Below the pieces are notes generated by a model, which was given only the letters and a program-made list of their open reading frames with translations, ran no database searches and was not told the DNA's origin. From Youngiibacter fragilis 232.1 (lineage in GTDB: Bacteria > Bacillota > Clostridia > Clostridiales > Clostridiaceae): DNA of 64,000 nt. Each line of letters starts with the position of its first letter. Position 1 is the first letter of the stretch. The stretch is taken from contig NZ_AXUN02000183.1 in the NCBI RefSeq assembly GCF_000495435.3, positions 28,179 to 92,178 on the forward strand, read 5' to 3'. Shown here piece by piece: positions 38,022 to 46,609 of this stretch. The position numbers and the translations under genes were made by a program.

Positions 38022-39047
38022 TCAGTTCTTCCTGATATATTTCCTAATATCGATTGCTACTGCCGTAATTATGATCAGTCCTTTGATAATATACTGAAGA
38101 TACGTCGAGACACCCATGAATGTCAAGCCATAGTTGATTACAGTGAAAATAAGCACACCTGTCAGGATGCCTGGAACTGTTCCTATACCTCCAGATGTGG
38201 ACACTCCTCCGACCACGCAGGCTGCTATGGCGTCAAGTTCATACATGTTGGCAGTGTTGTTGGTTGCAGAACCAACTCTTCCTGCCTCGAGGAAGCCACC
38301 GAAGCCATAAAGGATACCCGCGAGAATGTACACTAGTATGATATACTTTCTTACATTTACTCCGGATACTGTCGCCGCTTCAGGATTTCCGCCTATTGCA
38401 TACATGTTCTTGCCGAAACGGGTCTTATTCCAGAGTATGTAAATGAAGACAATAACTACCATGGCATACACAACAAGATATGGAATCTCAAAGTTTGTGC
38501 CGGCAAAGAATTTACCCACAACGAAATCTGTGAACTTCTGGTCGAAACCTCCAATTGGCTGTGCACCGTATGGGGGTCTGTCGAAATATATTGATGTTAT
38601 TCCATAAACAACTATCTGCATACCCAGTGTTGCAATGAACGCCGGCACCTTGAATACAGACACTGCAACACCGTTTATACCGCTGAGGAGCGATGTTGCA
38701 AGGATCGCAATAAGCACCGGTACTATTATCGGAAGCTCCTGCAGGTTCGGGTACATCCTGTATGCATAGCTTGTTGCCTGAAGCATTGATCCTGTAAGGA
38801 CTGCCGCAAGTCCTACCTGCCTTCCTGCTGAAAGGTCAGTCCCCTGAATAATAAGTATTCCTCCGACACCTAGTGCGATGATCATCCTTATTGCCGACTG
38901 GGAGAGAATGTTCCTGAAGTTCCTGATATGCAGGAAATTCGGTTCTCTGATTATTATCACGAGAATAAGCAGAAGCAGCACTATGTATATGGCGTGGTCC
39001 ACAAGCCACTGCGGGTTAGCATATTTTTTAAGATTGAACTTTTCCAT
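38022..39047 (-). CDS. mglC: Galactose/methyl-galactoside ABC transporter permease
   Basis: 341 residues with about ten hydrophobic segments and the ribose/galactose permease landmarks GTDLSAGRQVGLAAV, NGVAVSVFKVPAFIATLGM and GGNPEAATVSGVNV. It forms the channel of the Mgl system with mglA and mglB, importing galactose. TAGGAGG lies before the ATG. Confidence 0.93.
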   Translation of the reverse strand: MEKFNLKKYANPQWLVDHAIYIVLLLLILVIIIREPNFLHIRNFRNILSQSAIRMIIALGVGGILIIQGTDLSAGRQVGLAAVLTGSMLQATSYAYRMYPNLQELPIIVPVLIAILATSLLSGINGVAVSVFKVPAFIATLGMQIVVYGITSIYFDRPPYGAQPIGGFDQKFTDFVVGKFFAGTNFEIPYLVVYAMVVIVFIYILWNKTRFGKNMYAIGGNPEAATVSGVNVRKYIILVYILAGILYGFGGFLEAGRVGSATNNTANMYELDAIAACVVGGVSTSGGIGTVPGILTGVLIFTVINYGLTFMGVSTYLQYIIKGLIIITAVAIDIRKYIRKN

Positions 39048-39056
39048 ATAGACCTC

Positions 39057-40589
39057 CTATAGATACATTGCGGAGAGGCGCATGATCTCCTCCTGGTCCG
39101 TCTCTTTAGTTTCGACGATACCCGCCAATCTTCCATTGCTCATGACAAGTATCCTGTCAGTGACTCCGATGAGCTCAGGCATTTCCGAAGAAACCATTAT
39201 GATTGCCTTGCCTTCGGCTGCAAGGCTGTTCATCAGCTGATAGATCTCGAACTTGGCACCTACGTCAATTCCTCTTGTCGGTTCATCAAGAAGCAGTATT
39301 TCAGGCTTGGTCAGAAGCCATCGCCCTATTATGACCTTCTGCTGGTTTCCTCCAGAAAGCGAACCTATCTGGGTTTTCTGTCCCGGGGTCTTGACGCTCA
39401 TTGAATCGATTACCCATTTGGTGTCCTTTTCCATGGACCTTGAATCAAGGAGTCCTCCCCTAACATAGCTCCCAAGGTTTGCCACAACAGAATTGAAGTT
39501 GACACTTAGCTTGTCGAATATTCCTGTTGCTCTTCTCTCCTCGGTGACCATTGCAAAACCATTGGCCATTGCCGCTGCCGGGCTGGTATTAAGGCACTTC
39601 TTGCCCTTCAGGATGATCTCACCCTTGCTTAGCTTTCTGATCCCGAAAAGTGATTCGAGTATGTCAGTCCTTTTCGCTCCAACAAGACCTGCCACCCCAA
39701 GCACTTCACCTTCCCTGAGGTCGAATGTAATGTCCCTTATCGAGGGTTGATGCAGCGATGTAAGACCAACGACCTCCAGTATCCTGCCTCCAGGCTTATG
39801 GCTTCTCTCAGGAAACCTGTGGGACAAATCCCTGCCAACCATCATCTTGATGATTCCATCTATCGTCAGTGTCTTTGCATCCTCAGTTGATATCCATCTG
39901 CCGTCTCTCATTATGGTGACATCATCGGAAATTTTAAGTATCTCTTCCATCTTATGCGAAATATAGATTATTGCTACATTCTTTTTCCTTAACCTGTCGA
40001 TTATCCTGAAAAGATGGTCAACTTCCTTCTCTGTCAGCGAAGAAGTAGGCTCATCCATGACAATCACCCTGGAGTCATATGAGACTGCTTTCGCTATCTC
40101 TACCATCTGCTTCTGTGAAACTGAAAGTGTATTGACCTTTCTCCTAGGGTCCAGGTCAATGTCAAGGTCCTCGAAGATCGCCTTTGTGTCCTCATACATC
40201 CTGGTCTCTTCGATGAATCCGCCTTTGGATGGGTACCGGCCGAGCCAGATGTTATCCATTATGCTCCTGTGAGGTACCTGGTTAAGCTCCTGATGAACCA
40301 TGGATACTCCGTGGTCAAGGGCCTGTTTCGAGTTCTGGAATTCGACCTTGCTTCCGCTGAGATATACTTCACCGCTGTCCTTCTTGTACATACCGAAAAG
40401 GCATTTCATCAGAGTCGATTTCCCCGCTCCGTTTTCTCCCATGAGCGAATGCACCGTCCCCGGCCTAACCCTGAATGTTACCCCATCAAGGGCCTTGACT
40501 CCGGGAAACTCTTTAGTTATCCCAATCATCTCAAGTATATAGCGGTCACCGTTATCATCAGCTTTCCTGTATTCTGATGCGCCTGTCAT
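39057..40589 (-). CDS. mglA: Galactose/methyl-galactoside ABC transporter, double ATP-binding protein
   Basis: 510 residues with two ABC domains. Domain 1 has Walker [10 protein letters not shown], signature [10 protein letters not shown] and DEPTSSLT. Domain 2 has a degenerate Walker A (GLVGAKRTD), signature LSGGNQQK and [10 protein letters not shown]. This asymmetric pattern is typical of sugar importers of the MglA/RbsA class. Start chosen at the ATG 40589; a GTG one codon earlier is possible. Confidence 0.94.
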   Translation of the reverse strand: MTGASEYRKADDNGDRYILEMIGITKEFPGVKALDGVTFRVRPGTVHSLMGENGAGKSTLMKCLFGMYKKDSGEVYLSGSKVEFQNSKQALDHGVSMVHQELNQVPHRSIMDNIWLGRYPSKGGFIEETRMYEDTKAIFEDLDIDLDPRRKVNTLSVSQKQMVEIAKAVSYDSRVIVMDEPTSSLTEKEVDHLFRIIDRLRKKNVAIIYISHKMEEILKISDDVTIMRDGRWISTEDAKTLTIDGIIKMMVGRDLSHRFPERSHKPGGRILEVVGLTSLHQPSIRDITFDLREGEVLGVAGLVGAKRTDILESLFGIRKLSKGEIILKGKKCLNTSPAAAMANGFAMVTEERRATGIFDKLSVNFNSVVANLGSYVRGGLLDSRSMEKDTKWVIDSMSVKTPGQKTQIGSLSGGNQQKVIIGRWLLTKPEILLLDEPTRGIDVGAKFEIYQLMNSLAAEGKAIIMVSSEMPELIGVTDRILVMSNGRLAGIVETKETDQEEIMRLSAMYL

Positions 40590-40611
40590 CACGGCACCTC
40601 CTTATTAAAAT

Positions 40612-40637
40612 GCATGAGACACTTTCGTGTCTCATGC
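40612..40637 (-). repeat. Intercistronic hairpin with GAAA tetraloop between mglB and mglA
   Basis: On the minus strand GCATGAGACAC and GTGTCTCATGC form an 11-bp perfect stem closed by GAAA, followed by ATTTTAATAAGGAGG, which is the mglA ribosome binding site. It probably stabilises mglB mRNA or reduces read-through, so that the binding protein is made in excess. Confidence 0.7.
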
Positions 40638-40651
40638 CTGGTTGAAATCAG

Positions 40652-41683
40652 TTATTTGTAGGATTCCTCTGCAAAAGCAATATTGTCGATAGTGACCGCA
40701 ACATAAGGTACCCTGACTGCCTTGTTGGTGTCAAGCTTCCAGCTTGTTCCTGTAAGGACATCTTTTCCAAGGGCTGCATTGAGTGCAAGGTCAAACGTTG
40801 CCTTTGCCTGGTTCTTTGCATCGTTAAGCACTGTTCCGACAAGCTTGCCTTCCTTGATCTTTACAAGCGCTTCAGGAATAGCATCTACTCCTACTACAGG
40901 CATGAACTTGTTGTCTTTGAAGTAACCCTCACCCTCAAGTGCAGTGATCGCTCCAAGAGCCATACCGTCATTGTTTGCTATTACGAACTCTATCTTGTCG
41001 CCATAGGCAGCAAGCCATGTCTGCATCTTCTCTGAAGCCTTGGCTCCATCCCACATAGCTGTATCCATCGCAATCTCTTCAACTTCGATTCCGGCTTCCT
41101 TTACAGTCTGTATTACATATGTAGTTCTCGCTTCTGCATCAGGATGTCCAGGTTCGCCCTTAAGGAGAACATACTGTATCTTTCCATCGCCGTTCCTGTC
41201 CCACTTTGCAGTGTTCTTCTTCCACGCATCAGCAACTACCTGTCCCTGCATGATTCCCGATTCCTTGGACTCAGTTCCTACATACCAGGTCTTGTCATAG
41301 CTAGCAAGCGCGGCAGCCTCCGGCTCCTTGTTGAAGAATATTACAGGAAGCTTCGCCTCCTTGGCTTTTGCGATTATCGTAGGAGCCGCCTTCGGGTCAA
41401 CAAGGTTTATTGCAAGTGCCTTAACACCCTTCGATATGAACGTATCAACCTGCTCGCCCTGCTTCGCCTGGTCATTCGCGGAATCCACAAGCTCAAGAGT
41501 AGCATTACCTGTCGCCGCAGATTCAAGTCCTCTTCTTACATATGACATGAAATTGTCATCGAATTTGTAGATTGTTGCTCCAATGGTTGGAAGCTCCGTC
41601 TTTGCAGGTTCCTTTGAACCGCAGGCTGTGAAGGAGATGGCTGCGACAGCGAGTACTGCAGCTGCAATGAGTTTTTTCTTCAT
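40652..41683 (-). CDS. mglB: Galactose-binding lipoprotein of the Mgl system
   Basis: 343 residues. It has a lipoprotein signal peptide with lipobox FTAC, then a sugar-binding fold: [50 protein letters not shown], closely like MglB (which also binds Ca2+). It delivers galactose or methyl-galactosides to MglAC at the outer membrane face. It is the first gene of the operon, with GGGGG upstream of the ATG. Confidence 0.93.
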   Translation of the reverse strand: MKKKLIAAAVLAVAAISFTACGSKEPAKTELPTIGATIYKFDDNFMSYVRRGLESAATGNATLELVDSANDQAKQGEQVDTFISKGVKALAINLVDPKAAPTIIAKAKEAKLPVIFFNKEPEAAALASYDKTWYVGTESKESGIMQGQVVADAWKKNTAKWDRNGDGKIQYVLLKGEPGHPDAEARTTYVIQTVKEAGIEVEEIAMDTAMWDGAKASEKMQTWLAAYGDKIEFVIANNDGMALGAITALEGEGYFKDNKFMPVVGVDAIPEALVKIKEGKLVGTVLNDAKNQAKATFDLALNAALGKDVLTGTSWKLDTNKAVRVPYVAVTIDNIAFAEESYK

Positions 41684-41729
41684 GAATATACCCCCAATAT
41701 ATCTTTTTGTCTCCGCCTGATGTTCTTCA

Positions 41730-41743
41730 CCAAACGTTTACAA
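41730..41743. promoter_or_regulatory. LacI-type operator at the mgl-gal promoter
   Basis: CCAAACGTTTACAA has the CG-centred dyad typical of LacI-family sites and lies just downstream of the -10 box. A matching half-site GTTTAC sits in the promoter spacer (41762-41767). GalR is the probable ligand-controlled repressor; a CcpA catabolite site is an alternative because cre sites look similar. Confidence 0.55.
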
Positions 41744-41747
41744 CATG

Positions 41748-41776
41748 ATTGTATTGTTTTGAGTAAACGATGTCAA
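41748..41776 (-). promoter_or_regulatory. Promoter of the mgl-gal operon with A-tract upstream element
   Basis: Minus-strand TTGACA (41776-41771), a 17-base spacer and TACAAT (41753-41748). Directly upstream (41783-41818) are three or four near-repeats of AGTAAAATTTA spaced about one helical turn apart, resembling an UP element. Confidence 0.75.
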
Positions 41777-41838
41777 CAGCTTTAGTAAATTTTTACTAAA
41801 TTTATTACTAAATTTTACTTCGATAGTCAAAGCATTAG

Positions 41839-41861
41839 AAAAAGGGTCTGACGACCCTTTT
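41839..41861. terminator. Terminator of the TrmH-family methyltransferase gene
   Basis: AAAAGGGTC pairs with GACCCTTTT across a TGAC loop (41839-41860), just downstream of the stop codon, and is followed by TTTTTCT on the minus strand. Confidence 0.8.
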
Positions 41862-42743
41862 CTACCTCTTCATATAACCTTTGTTCTTCAATGAAGCCTC
41901 ATACAGTACTATGGTAGCCGCCACACCGACATTCAATGAATCCAGCTCCCCAAGCATTGGTATCATTATCCCTTCATGCCGCAGATCATAATAGCCTTCG
42001 GATACTCCATATTTCTCAGAACCCATCACAATGGCTATCCTTCCCTTATAATCAGCCTCGTAGTATGCTTTCTCAGCCGCTGTATCAGTAAGGATGACCC
42101 TGTAGCCGTTTTTGACAAGCCATGCGAAAGCCTCATCATATGACGCTTCTACCACAGGAACCTTGAAGACAGCACCCATGCTGCTTCTGATAAGCTTGGG
42201 ATGGTTGAGCCTCGTCTTTCTGTTTGTAATGATTACCAGGTCTGCTGCGGTCGCCTCACATGACCGGAGTATGGTACCCACGTTTCCTGGTATCTCAAGT
42301 CCATCAAGCACCATGACCACAGATTCCCTGCCAGTATAAACCTCATCGAAGGTCTTCGGCCTCAGATAGCAGACCGCCATCAGTCCATGACCGCCTTCCT
42401 TCTCACTGATGACATCATATACCCTCTCCGATACGTAGTAGCATTCCTCAGAGACATTTATGCAGCTGTCAAGCAGTCTCTGTGCTTCTATCGTCCTTAT
42501 CCGTTCCGGGCACACGATAACATACTTCATTCCTGTTGAGTACCTAAGCGCAAGGTCAATCGCCCATATCCCCTCCAGCACGGCCAGCTTCTCAGGATTC
42601 GGCCTGGTGTTGCTGTTGAGTCCCTGTATCTTGTCTATGACAGGGGTTTTCCTCCCTGCTGCCTTAATGCGTCCTTCATACCTTGACAGTATTTCAGATG
42701 ACTTCTCCTCATTGCTCAGATTCCCTAGATCCTTGAATTCCAT
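41862..42743 (-). CDS. TrmH/SpoU-family RNA 2'-O-methyltransferase
   Basis: 293 residues from the ATG at 42743 (AAAGGA upstream); an ATG at 42767 that touches the msrA stop is less likely. The C-terminal SPOUT domain has the three SpoU motifs: LEIPGNVGTILRSCEA, IVMGSEKYGVS and IPMLGELDSLNVGVAATIVLYE. An N-terminal substrate-binding region precedes it. It methylates rRNA or tRNA ribose; the target is unknown. Confidence 0.88.
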   Translation of the reverse strand: MEFKDLGNLSNEEKSSEILSRYEGRIKAAGRKTPVIDKIQGLNSNTRPNPEKLAVLEGIWAIDLALRYSTGMKYVIVCPERIRTIEAQRLLDSCINVSEECYYVSERVYDVISEKEGGHGLMAVCYLRPKTFDEVYTGRESVVMVLDGLEIPGNVGTILRSCEATAADLVIITNRKTRLNHPKLIRSSMGAVFKVPVVEASYDEAFAWLVKNGYRVILTDTAAEKAYYEADYKGRIAIVMGSEKYGVSEGYYDLRHEGIMIPMLGELDSLNVGVAATIVLYEASLKNKGYMKR

Positions 42744-42766
42744 TCCAGTTTCCTTTCCCAGCCGCA

Positions 42767-43246
42767 TCAGTCCGCATTAAGGTCAATATGGCAGTATCCA
42801 CGCGGATTTTTCTTAAGATAATCCTGATGATATTCCTCAGCATCAAAAAAGTTCTTCAGCGGCAATACCTCAGTTACGATTGGATCACTATATTCTTTCC
42901 GCTTTGATTCTATGAATCCCTCGATTACAGGAATATCAGCTTCATCCAGGTAGTATATCCCTGTCCTGTACTGGGTTCCTCTGTCATTGCCCTGCCTGTT
43001 CAATATGGTAGGGTCTATCACCTTGAAGAATTTTTCAAGTACATCAGTAAGACCGATTACAGCCTCATCATATTTTACCAGCACGGTCTCAGCGTGACCG
43101 GTCCTCCCAGTGCAAACCTCATTGTAGGTCGGATTTTCCTTTATCCCGTTGGCATATCCAGCTTTAGTGGAAATCACGCCCTTCTTCCTTGAAAAATATT
43201 CATCCACACCCCAGAAGCATCCGCCTGCAAGTGCTATCTCCTTCAA
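42767..43246 (-). CDS. msrA: Peptide methionine (S)-S-oxide reductase
   Basis: 159 residues from a TTG at 43246 that is properly spaced from GGAG; a GTG at 43255 abuts the site. The catalytic motif GGCFWG is at residues 8-13, followed by [16 protein letters not shown] and [14 protein letters not shown]. It reduces methionine sulfoxide in oxidised proteins. Its promoter appears to be an extended -10 (TGGTACAAT) near 43280 on the minus strand. Confidence 0.93.
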   Translation of the reverse strand: MKEIALAGGCFWGVDEYFSRKKGVISTKAGYANGIKENPTYNEVCTGRTGHAETVLVKYDEAVIGLTDVLEKFFKVIDPTILNRQGNDRGTQYRTGIYYLDEADIPVIEGFIESKRKEYSDPIVTEVLPLKNFFDAEEYHQDYLKKNPRGYCHIDLNAD

Positions 43247-43255
43247 TTCAACCAC

Positions 43256-43567
43256 TCCTTCCGTTTATTACAATTGTACCAAATGTAATGAACAAGTGCC
43301 ATGTTTCCAAAAAGCAGGATATCCTTCAGCATTTCCCATTCACACTTCATAAAAAACACTTCAAACTTCAATAATCATATTTTTCACGGCTAAATAGCTC
43401 GCTTTCAGCAATAACCGCTATGTAAACAGCTCTTTCAACATACAAATCAATATTTTGTTATTTTCTTCGCAATTAGACTTTTTTCTTTCATTCCAGTTTC
43501 ATTTATGAATCTTGACTTGCATATATAATGCTGAGATAATTAAGCCATAAGAAAACGGAGGTGCGAA
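43256..43567. other. Intergenic region between msrA and the small ORF
   Basis: AT-rich with no convincing ORF on either strand. It holds the msrA extended -10 near 43280 (minus) and, at 43523-43528, a TATAAT 40 bases before the small ORF, with only a poor -35. Confidence 0.45.
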
Positions 43568-43699
43568 ATGAGCATTATAAAAGAACTGTTCGTTGCCATA
43601 GCAAACGCTTTTGCAGAGGATGAAAAGATGCCTTCGGAGTTTAGGAATCTTGAACCAAAACCAATCATAACCCCATCTGAATACTACACTGCAAACTAA
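43568..43699 (+). CDS. Unrecognised 43-residue protein
   Basis: ATG at 43568 with CGGAGGTG five bases upstream, 43 codons and a TAA at 43697, then a strong terminator (43711-43743). A TATAAT lies 40 bases before the start. The N-terminal half is a possible amphipathic helix (SIIKELFVAIANAFAEDE); the C-terminal half is polar and proline-containing (NLEPKPIITPSEYY). No signal peptide, Cys or known motif. The isolated, complete transcription unit argues that it is real. It could be a small regulatory protein or a peptide precursor; I do not recognise it. Confidence 0.6.
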   Translation: MSIIKELFVAIANAFAEDEKMPSEFRNLEPKPIITPSEYYTAN

Positions 43700-43710
43700 A
43701 AGCAAGATCA

Positions 43711-43743
43711 CTGCGATACGGCCCGCCGTACCGCAGTTTTTTT
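43711..43743 (+). terminator. Terminator of the 43-residue ORF
   Basis: CTGCG-A-TACGG pairs with CCGTA-C-CGCAG (one mismatch), loop CCCG, followed by TTTTTTT. Confidence 0.85.
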
Positions 43744-44088
43744 ACCAAAAATTTTTCAACATAATATAACCCATCCAGTCTGATATTTCACAATTCTTTC
43801 AAATTAAATTTTAATGACCGTTAAATTACTCGAACACAAAATATATATGAACCATAAGGGTTTTCTTCATTCGACAATAATTCTCGATTAACAATAAGTT
43901 CACACCAATGGCTTATAAATTTTTTATTTACAATTTAAATTAAGTCCTATTCAAAGAATGTGCATTAATTTATTTTTTCTGGTAGTATAAATTTACCGAA
44001 AAAGTGATACTCCGTTAAATCAGGTGCACATTACTTGCTTCCATCGGTGTTGGATATAATTAGATTTAATTTACAGGGGATTCTGAAA
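43744..44088. other. AT-rich intergenic region before the CAP lipoprotein
   Basis: No convincing ORF or riboswitch. A TATAAT at 44055-44060 with a weak upstream TTACTT is the probable promoter of the CAP gene, which would give a short leader. Confidence 0.45.
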
Positions 44089-44931
44089 ATGAAAAAATAT
44101 AAGATAATATCGGCAGTTCTTTTAATGTCGCTATTGGTTTCATCATGCACGATTGCAGAAAAAAAGGCAGCACCTGCAGCTGATGGTAATCTGAAGGTCT
44201 ATGGTCAGGAAACCAAAGCCGTACTCAAAAGGCTTCCTTTTGCCCATTATTCCAAGGAAGACAAGGATATGGTACGCCTTCCTGAAAGAGTGAAGCCAGA
44301 ACCCATTCCCGTAACGACAGAGGTTCTGGCAGCTGAAACTCCGGTTTCTGAGCCAGCTGTAAAGAAAGCTGCAGCGCCAACCGCACCGGTAACGACCGCA
44401 GCAAAGAAGAAGACCACAACTGCCCCAGCTCCTGCCCCAGCTCCAGCTCCGGCTCCAACCCCGGCTCCAGCCCCGGCTCCGGCTCCAGCTCCGGCTCCGG
44501 CTCCGGCTCCAGCTCCAGCTCCGGCTCCAGCTCCGGCTACACCATCCTACTCATTTCTATATGAGATGGCTGAAGAGGTCGTCAAGCTCACAAATGTAGA
44601 AAGATCAAAGGCTGGACTTGCTGGACTTATACTGGATTCATCACTGACATCTTCAGCAAGGAATCATTCTGCCTACATGTTCGAGAACAACGTGTTCGAG
44701 CATACTACAGTTTACAATGTCGCTGAGAACATATATAAGAAAGCGTCGACAACGGCTCCTACAGCAGCTACCATTGTAGCAGCCTGGATGGCCTCGCCTG
44801 GACATAAGGCGAACATACTCAACCCGGAATACACCAAGATCGGGGTAGGGATAGTGAAGGGCATGCTTTACAGCACAAGTCTGGGAAAAGAGATGCCTAC
44901 ATATTTCGCAACCCAGCATTTCAAAAGATAA
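44089..44931 (+). CDS. CAP/SCP-domain lipoprotein with Ala-Pro repeat linker
   Basis: 280 residues from the ATG at 44089 (AGGGGA upstream). A lipoprotein signal peptide ends in LVSSC. Residues 25-105 are a low-complexity Lys/Ala/Pro region, then an uninterrupted Ala-Pro repeat of about 20 dipeptides, then a CAP domain: LTNVERSKAGL, SARNHSAYM, VAENIY, WMASPGHKANIL, IGVG. The AP tract would span the cell wall like the linkers of other surface proteins. Bacterial CAP proteins have no single known activity. Monocistronic with its own terminator. Confidence 0.87.
   Translation: MKKYKIISAVLLMSLLVSSCTIAEKKAAPAADGNLKVYGQETKAVLKRLPFAHYSKEDKDMVRLPERVKPEPIPVTTEVLAAETPVSEPAVKKAAAPTAPVTTAAKKKTTTAPAPAPAPAPAPTPAPAPAPAPAPAPAPAPAPAPAPAPATPSYSFLYEMAEEVVKLTNVERSKAGLAGLILDSSLTSSARNHSAYMFENNVFEHTTVYNVAENIYKKASTTAPTAATIVAAWMASPGHKANILNPEYTKIGVGIVKGMLYSTSLGKEMPTYFATQHFKR
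44427..44539 (+). repeat. Ala-Pro coding dinucleotide-codon repeat
   Basis: A tandem array of GCT CCA / GCT CCG / GCC CCG hexamer units inside the CAP gene. In-frame copy-number change by slippage would lengthen or shorten the linker without breaking the frame. Confidence 0.8.
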
Positions 44932-44949
44932 TAAAATGCATTTATAATG

Positions 44950-44990
44950 AAATTGCCTTCAGCGGTGACGCTGAAGGCAATTTGTTTTCT
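44950..44990. terminator. Bidirectional terminator between CAP gene and lyase gene
   Basis: A perfect 15-bp stem (AAATTGCCTTCAGCG with its complement, GTGA loop) followed by GTTTTCT; the two genes are convergent. Confidence 0.85.
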
Positions 44991-45022
44991 GTCCTTCCTT
45001 CTGTCTTATGATTACCTGTTTA

Positions 45023-46471
45023 TTAAAGGCTGACCCCGAAATCCTTCCTGAACTTTTCTGCCAGCCTTTCCTGCCAGTCACCCTTCTGTTTGAGCCTTCC
45101 GAAGAAAAACCTTAGTATTGCCGGCTCTTCAGTGAACTCAAGGCCGCCTATCAACTCACGGTTCTCATACAGCCAGGTTATCCTGTCTACCGCATACATG
45201 ACCTGGGAAAGTGTAAATACCCTTCTAGGCAATGCAAGCCTTACAAGCTCCATGTCAGCGTGCTTTTCGTTACCGTCTGCATCCCTGTCTTCCGATACCG
45301 TACCTCTCTCCATCCCTCTGATGCCGCCTGCGATGAACAGGGCTGAAGCAAGCGCTCCTGCAGGGTACTCGGACTGAGGTATGTGGCTTACGAATTCCAT
45401 TGCGTTGATATGGCATCCCAGTCCGCCGCCTGGAGTGATGACTGGTATGCCTCTCTTCTTGAGTTCATTCACCATGAACTGTATGAAATCAGGGCCCTGG
45501 CATATCATGTCCTCATCCATGGTCTCCTCGAGTCCTACAGTCAAAGCTTCCATTTCCCTGACAGACATTCCGCCGTAAGTCAGGAATCCCTCATATAGTG
45601 TAACAAGCCCCTTCATCCTGTTGAAGAGTTCCCTGTCCCTTGTAAGGATGGCGCCGCCACGAGCACATCCAAGCTTTCTTGCCGAGAAGTATATTATGTC
45701 GCAAAGCGAAGCCATCTTCGCGGTTATCTCCCTTATGCTCGAATCCTTGTACTTGTCCTCCCTCTTCTTGATGAAGTACAGGTTATCAGCCAGAAGGCTG
45801 GCATCAAGCACAAGGCTTATCCCATTCTCCTTGCATATGGCGCTGACGCCTTCAAGGTTTTCTATCGAAAAAGGCTGACCTCCTATGAGGTTTGTTCCTG
45901 CCTCCATCCTTACGAAAGCCACATTGCCCTTTCCGACCTTCTCTATGCTGTTCTTAAGCCTGTCCAGATCCATATTACCCTTGAAAGGCTCATCGCTTGT
46001 CGTCTCAAGCCCCTTGTCCGCGATCAGCTCAAGTACGGTTCCTCCATTAAGGTTTATGTGTGCCCTTGTGGTAGTGAAATGGTAGTTCATGGGAACGAAC
46101 GTACCTTTCCTTACCATGGCCTGGGATATTATGTTCTCGCATGCCCTTCCCTGATGGGCCGGAAGGAACATATCCATCCCGAAGATATCCTTAAGGGTAT
46201 TTGACAGCCTTGTGAATGTCTCACTTCCCGCATAGCTGTCATCGGCCACCATCATCGCAGCCTGTTGTCTGTCGCTCATGGCATTAACTCCGCTGTCGGT
46301 CAGCATGTCCATGAAAACATCCCTGTTCTGAAGAAGGAATGTATTGCTTCCAGCCTCCTGTATCGCCTTGAGCCTGTCTTCAACAGGAAGAAGGTTAAGT
46401 TTCTGGACTATCCTTACCTTGTGCATTTCCAGCGGCATCTGATCCATGGTCTTGAATTTTACATTTGACAA
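45023..46471 (-). CDS. Beta-eliminating lyase, tyrosine phenol-lyase/tryptophanase family
   Basis: 482 residues from a TTG at 46471 that has GGAGGG seven bases upstream; an ATG five codons earlier lacks a binding site. It is collinear with Citrobacter tyrosine phenol-lyase. Shared: the PLP Lys (SARK, Lys266), Tyr in SYAGSETF, QGRACEN, FTTTR, NLIGGQP, PLP-binding Asp in LVLDAS, and MERG. The TPL Arg that follows that Asp is Leu here, and the HAVFLDARR segment that helps set substrate specificity is altered (GCHINAMEF). The family splits tyrosine or tryptophan to phenol or indole, pyruvate and ammonia, reversibly. Specificity here is uncertain; control by a Tyr T-box points to tyrosine. Confidence 0.82.
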   Translation of the reverse strand: MSNVKFKTMDQMPLEMHKVRIVQKLNLLPVEDRLKAIQEAGSNTFLLQNRDVFMDMLTDSGVNAMSDRQQAAMMVADDSYAGSETFTRLSNTLKDIFGMDMFLPAHQGRACENIISQAMVRKGTFVPMNYHFTTTRAHINLNGGTVLELIADKGLETTSDEPFKGNMDLDRLKNSIEKVGKGNVAFVRMEAGTNLIGGQPFSIENLEGVSAICKENGISLVLDASLLADNLYFIKKREDKYKDSSIREITAKMASLCDIIYFSARKLGCARGGAILTRDRELFNRMKGLVTLYEGFLTYGGMSVREMEALTVGLEETMDEDMICQGPDFIQFMVNELKKRGIPVITPGGGLGCHINAMEFVSHIPQSEYPAGALASALFIAGGIRGMERGTVSEDRDADGNEKHADMELVRLALPRRVFTLSQVMYAVDRITWLYENRELIGGLEFTEEPAILRFFFGRLKQKGDWQERLAEKFRKDFGVSL

Positions 46472-46542
46472 TTTGAATCCCTCCATTTGTTCCGAAGTTC
46501 CACATCAGCTATCATCAAGTACTTATAATAATCATCATCCAT
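46459..46542 (-). CDS. Tyrosine-rich 27-residue upstream ORF overlapping the lyase start
   Basis: ATG at 46542 with a G-rich binding site (GGGGGGTG) upstream, ending in TAA at 46459, thirteen bases past the lyase TTG start in another frame. The peptide opens MDDDYYKYLM, with three Tyr in residues 5-8, and has one Trp near the end. It lies between the T-box terminator and the lyase gene. Position and composition resemble leader peptides such as TnaC, but a coupled small protein or chance is possible. Confidence 0.4.
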   Translation of the reverse strand: MDDDYYKYLMIADVELRNKWRDSNCQM

Positions 46543-46579
46543 ATGATCCACCCCCCAGTTATGCATCCTTTAAAGGACG

Positions 46580-46609
46580 AAAAAACACCCTTTGACATAT
46601 GTCAAAGGG
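46580..46609 (-). terminator. T-box-controlled terminator
   Basis: CCCTTTGACATATGTCAAAGGG stem (46588-46609), then G, then a T-run (46585-46580) on the minus strand. The T-box sequence just upstream can form the competing antiterminator. Confidence 0.85.

Noticed and set aside
43700..44088. Riboswitch upstream of the CAP lipoprotein
   Set aside because: The AT-rich region has only small weak stems and no recognisable aptamer core.
44427..44539. CRISPR-like or tandem DNA repeat array
   Set aside because: The repeat is made of in-frame Ala-Pro codons inside a CAP protein; there are no spacers.
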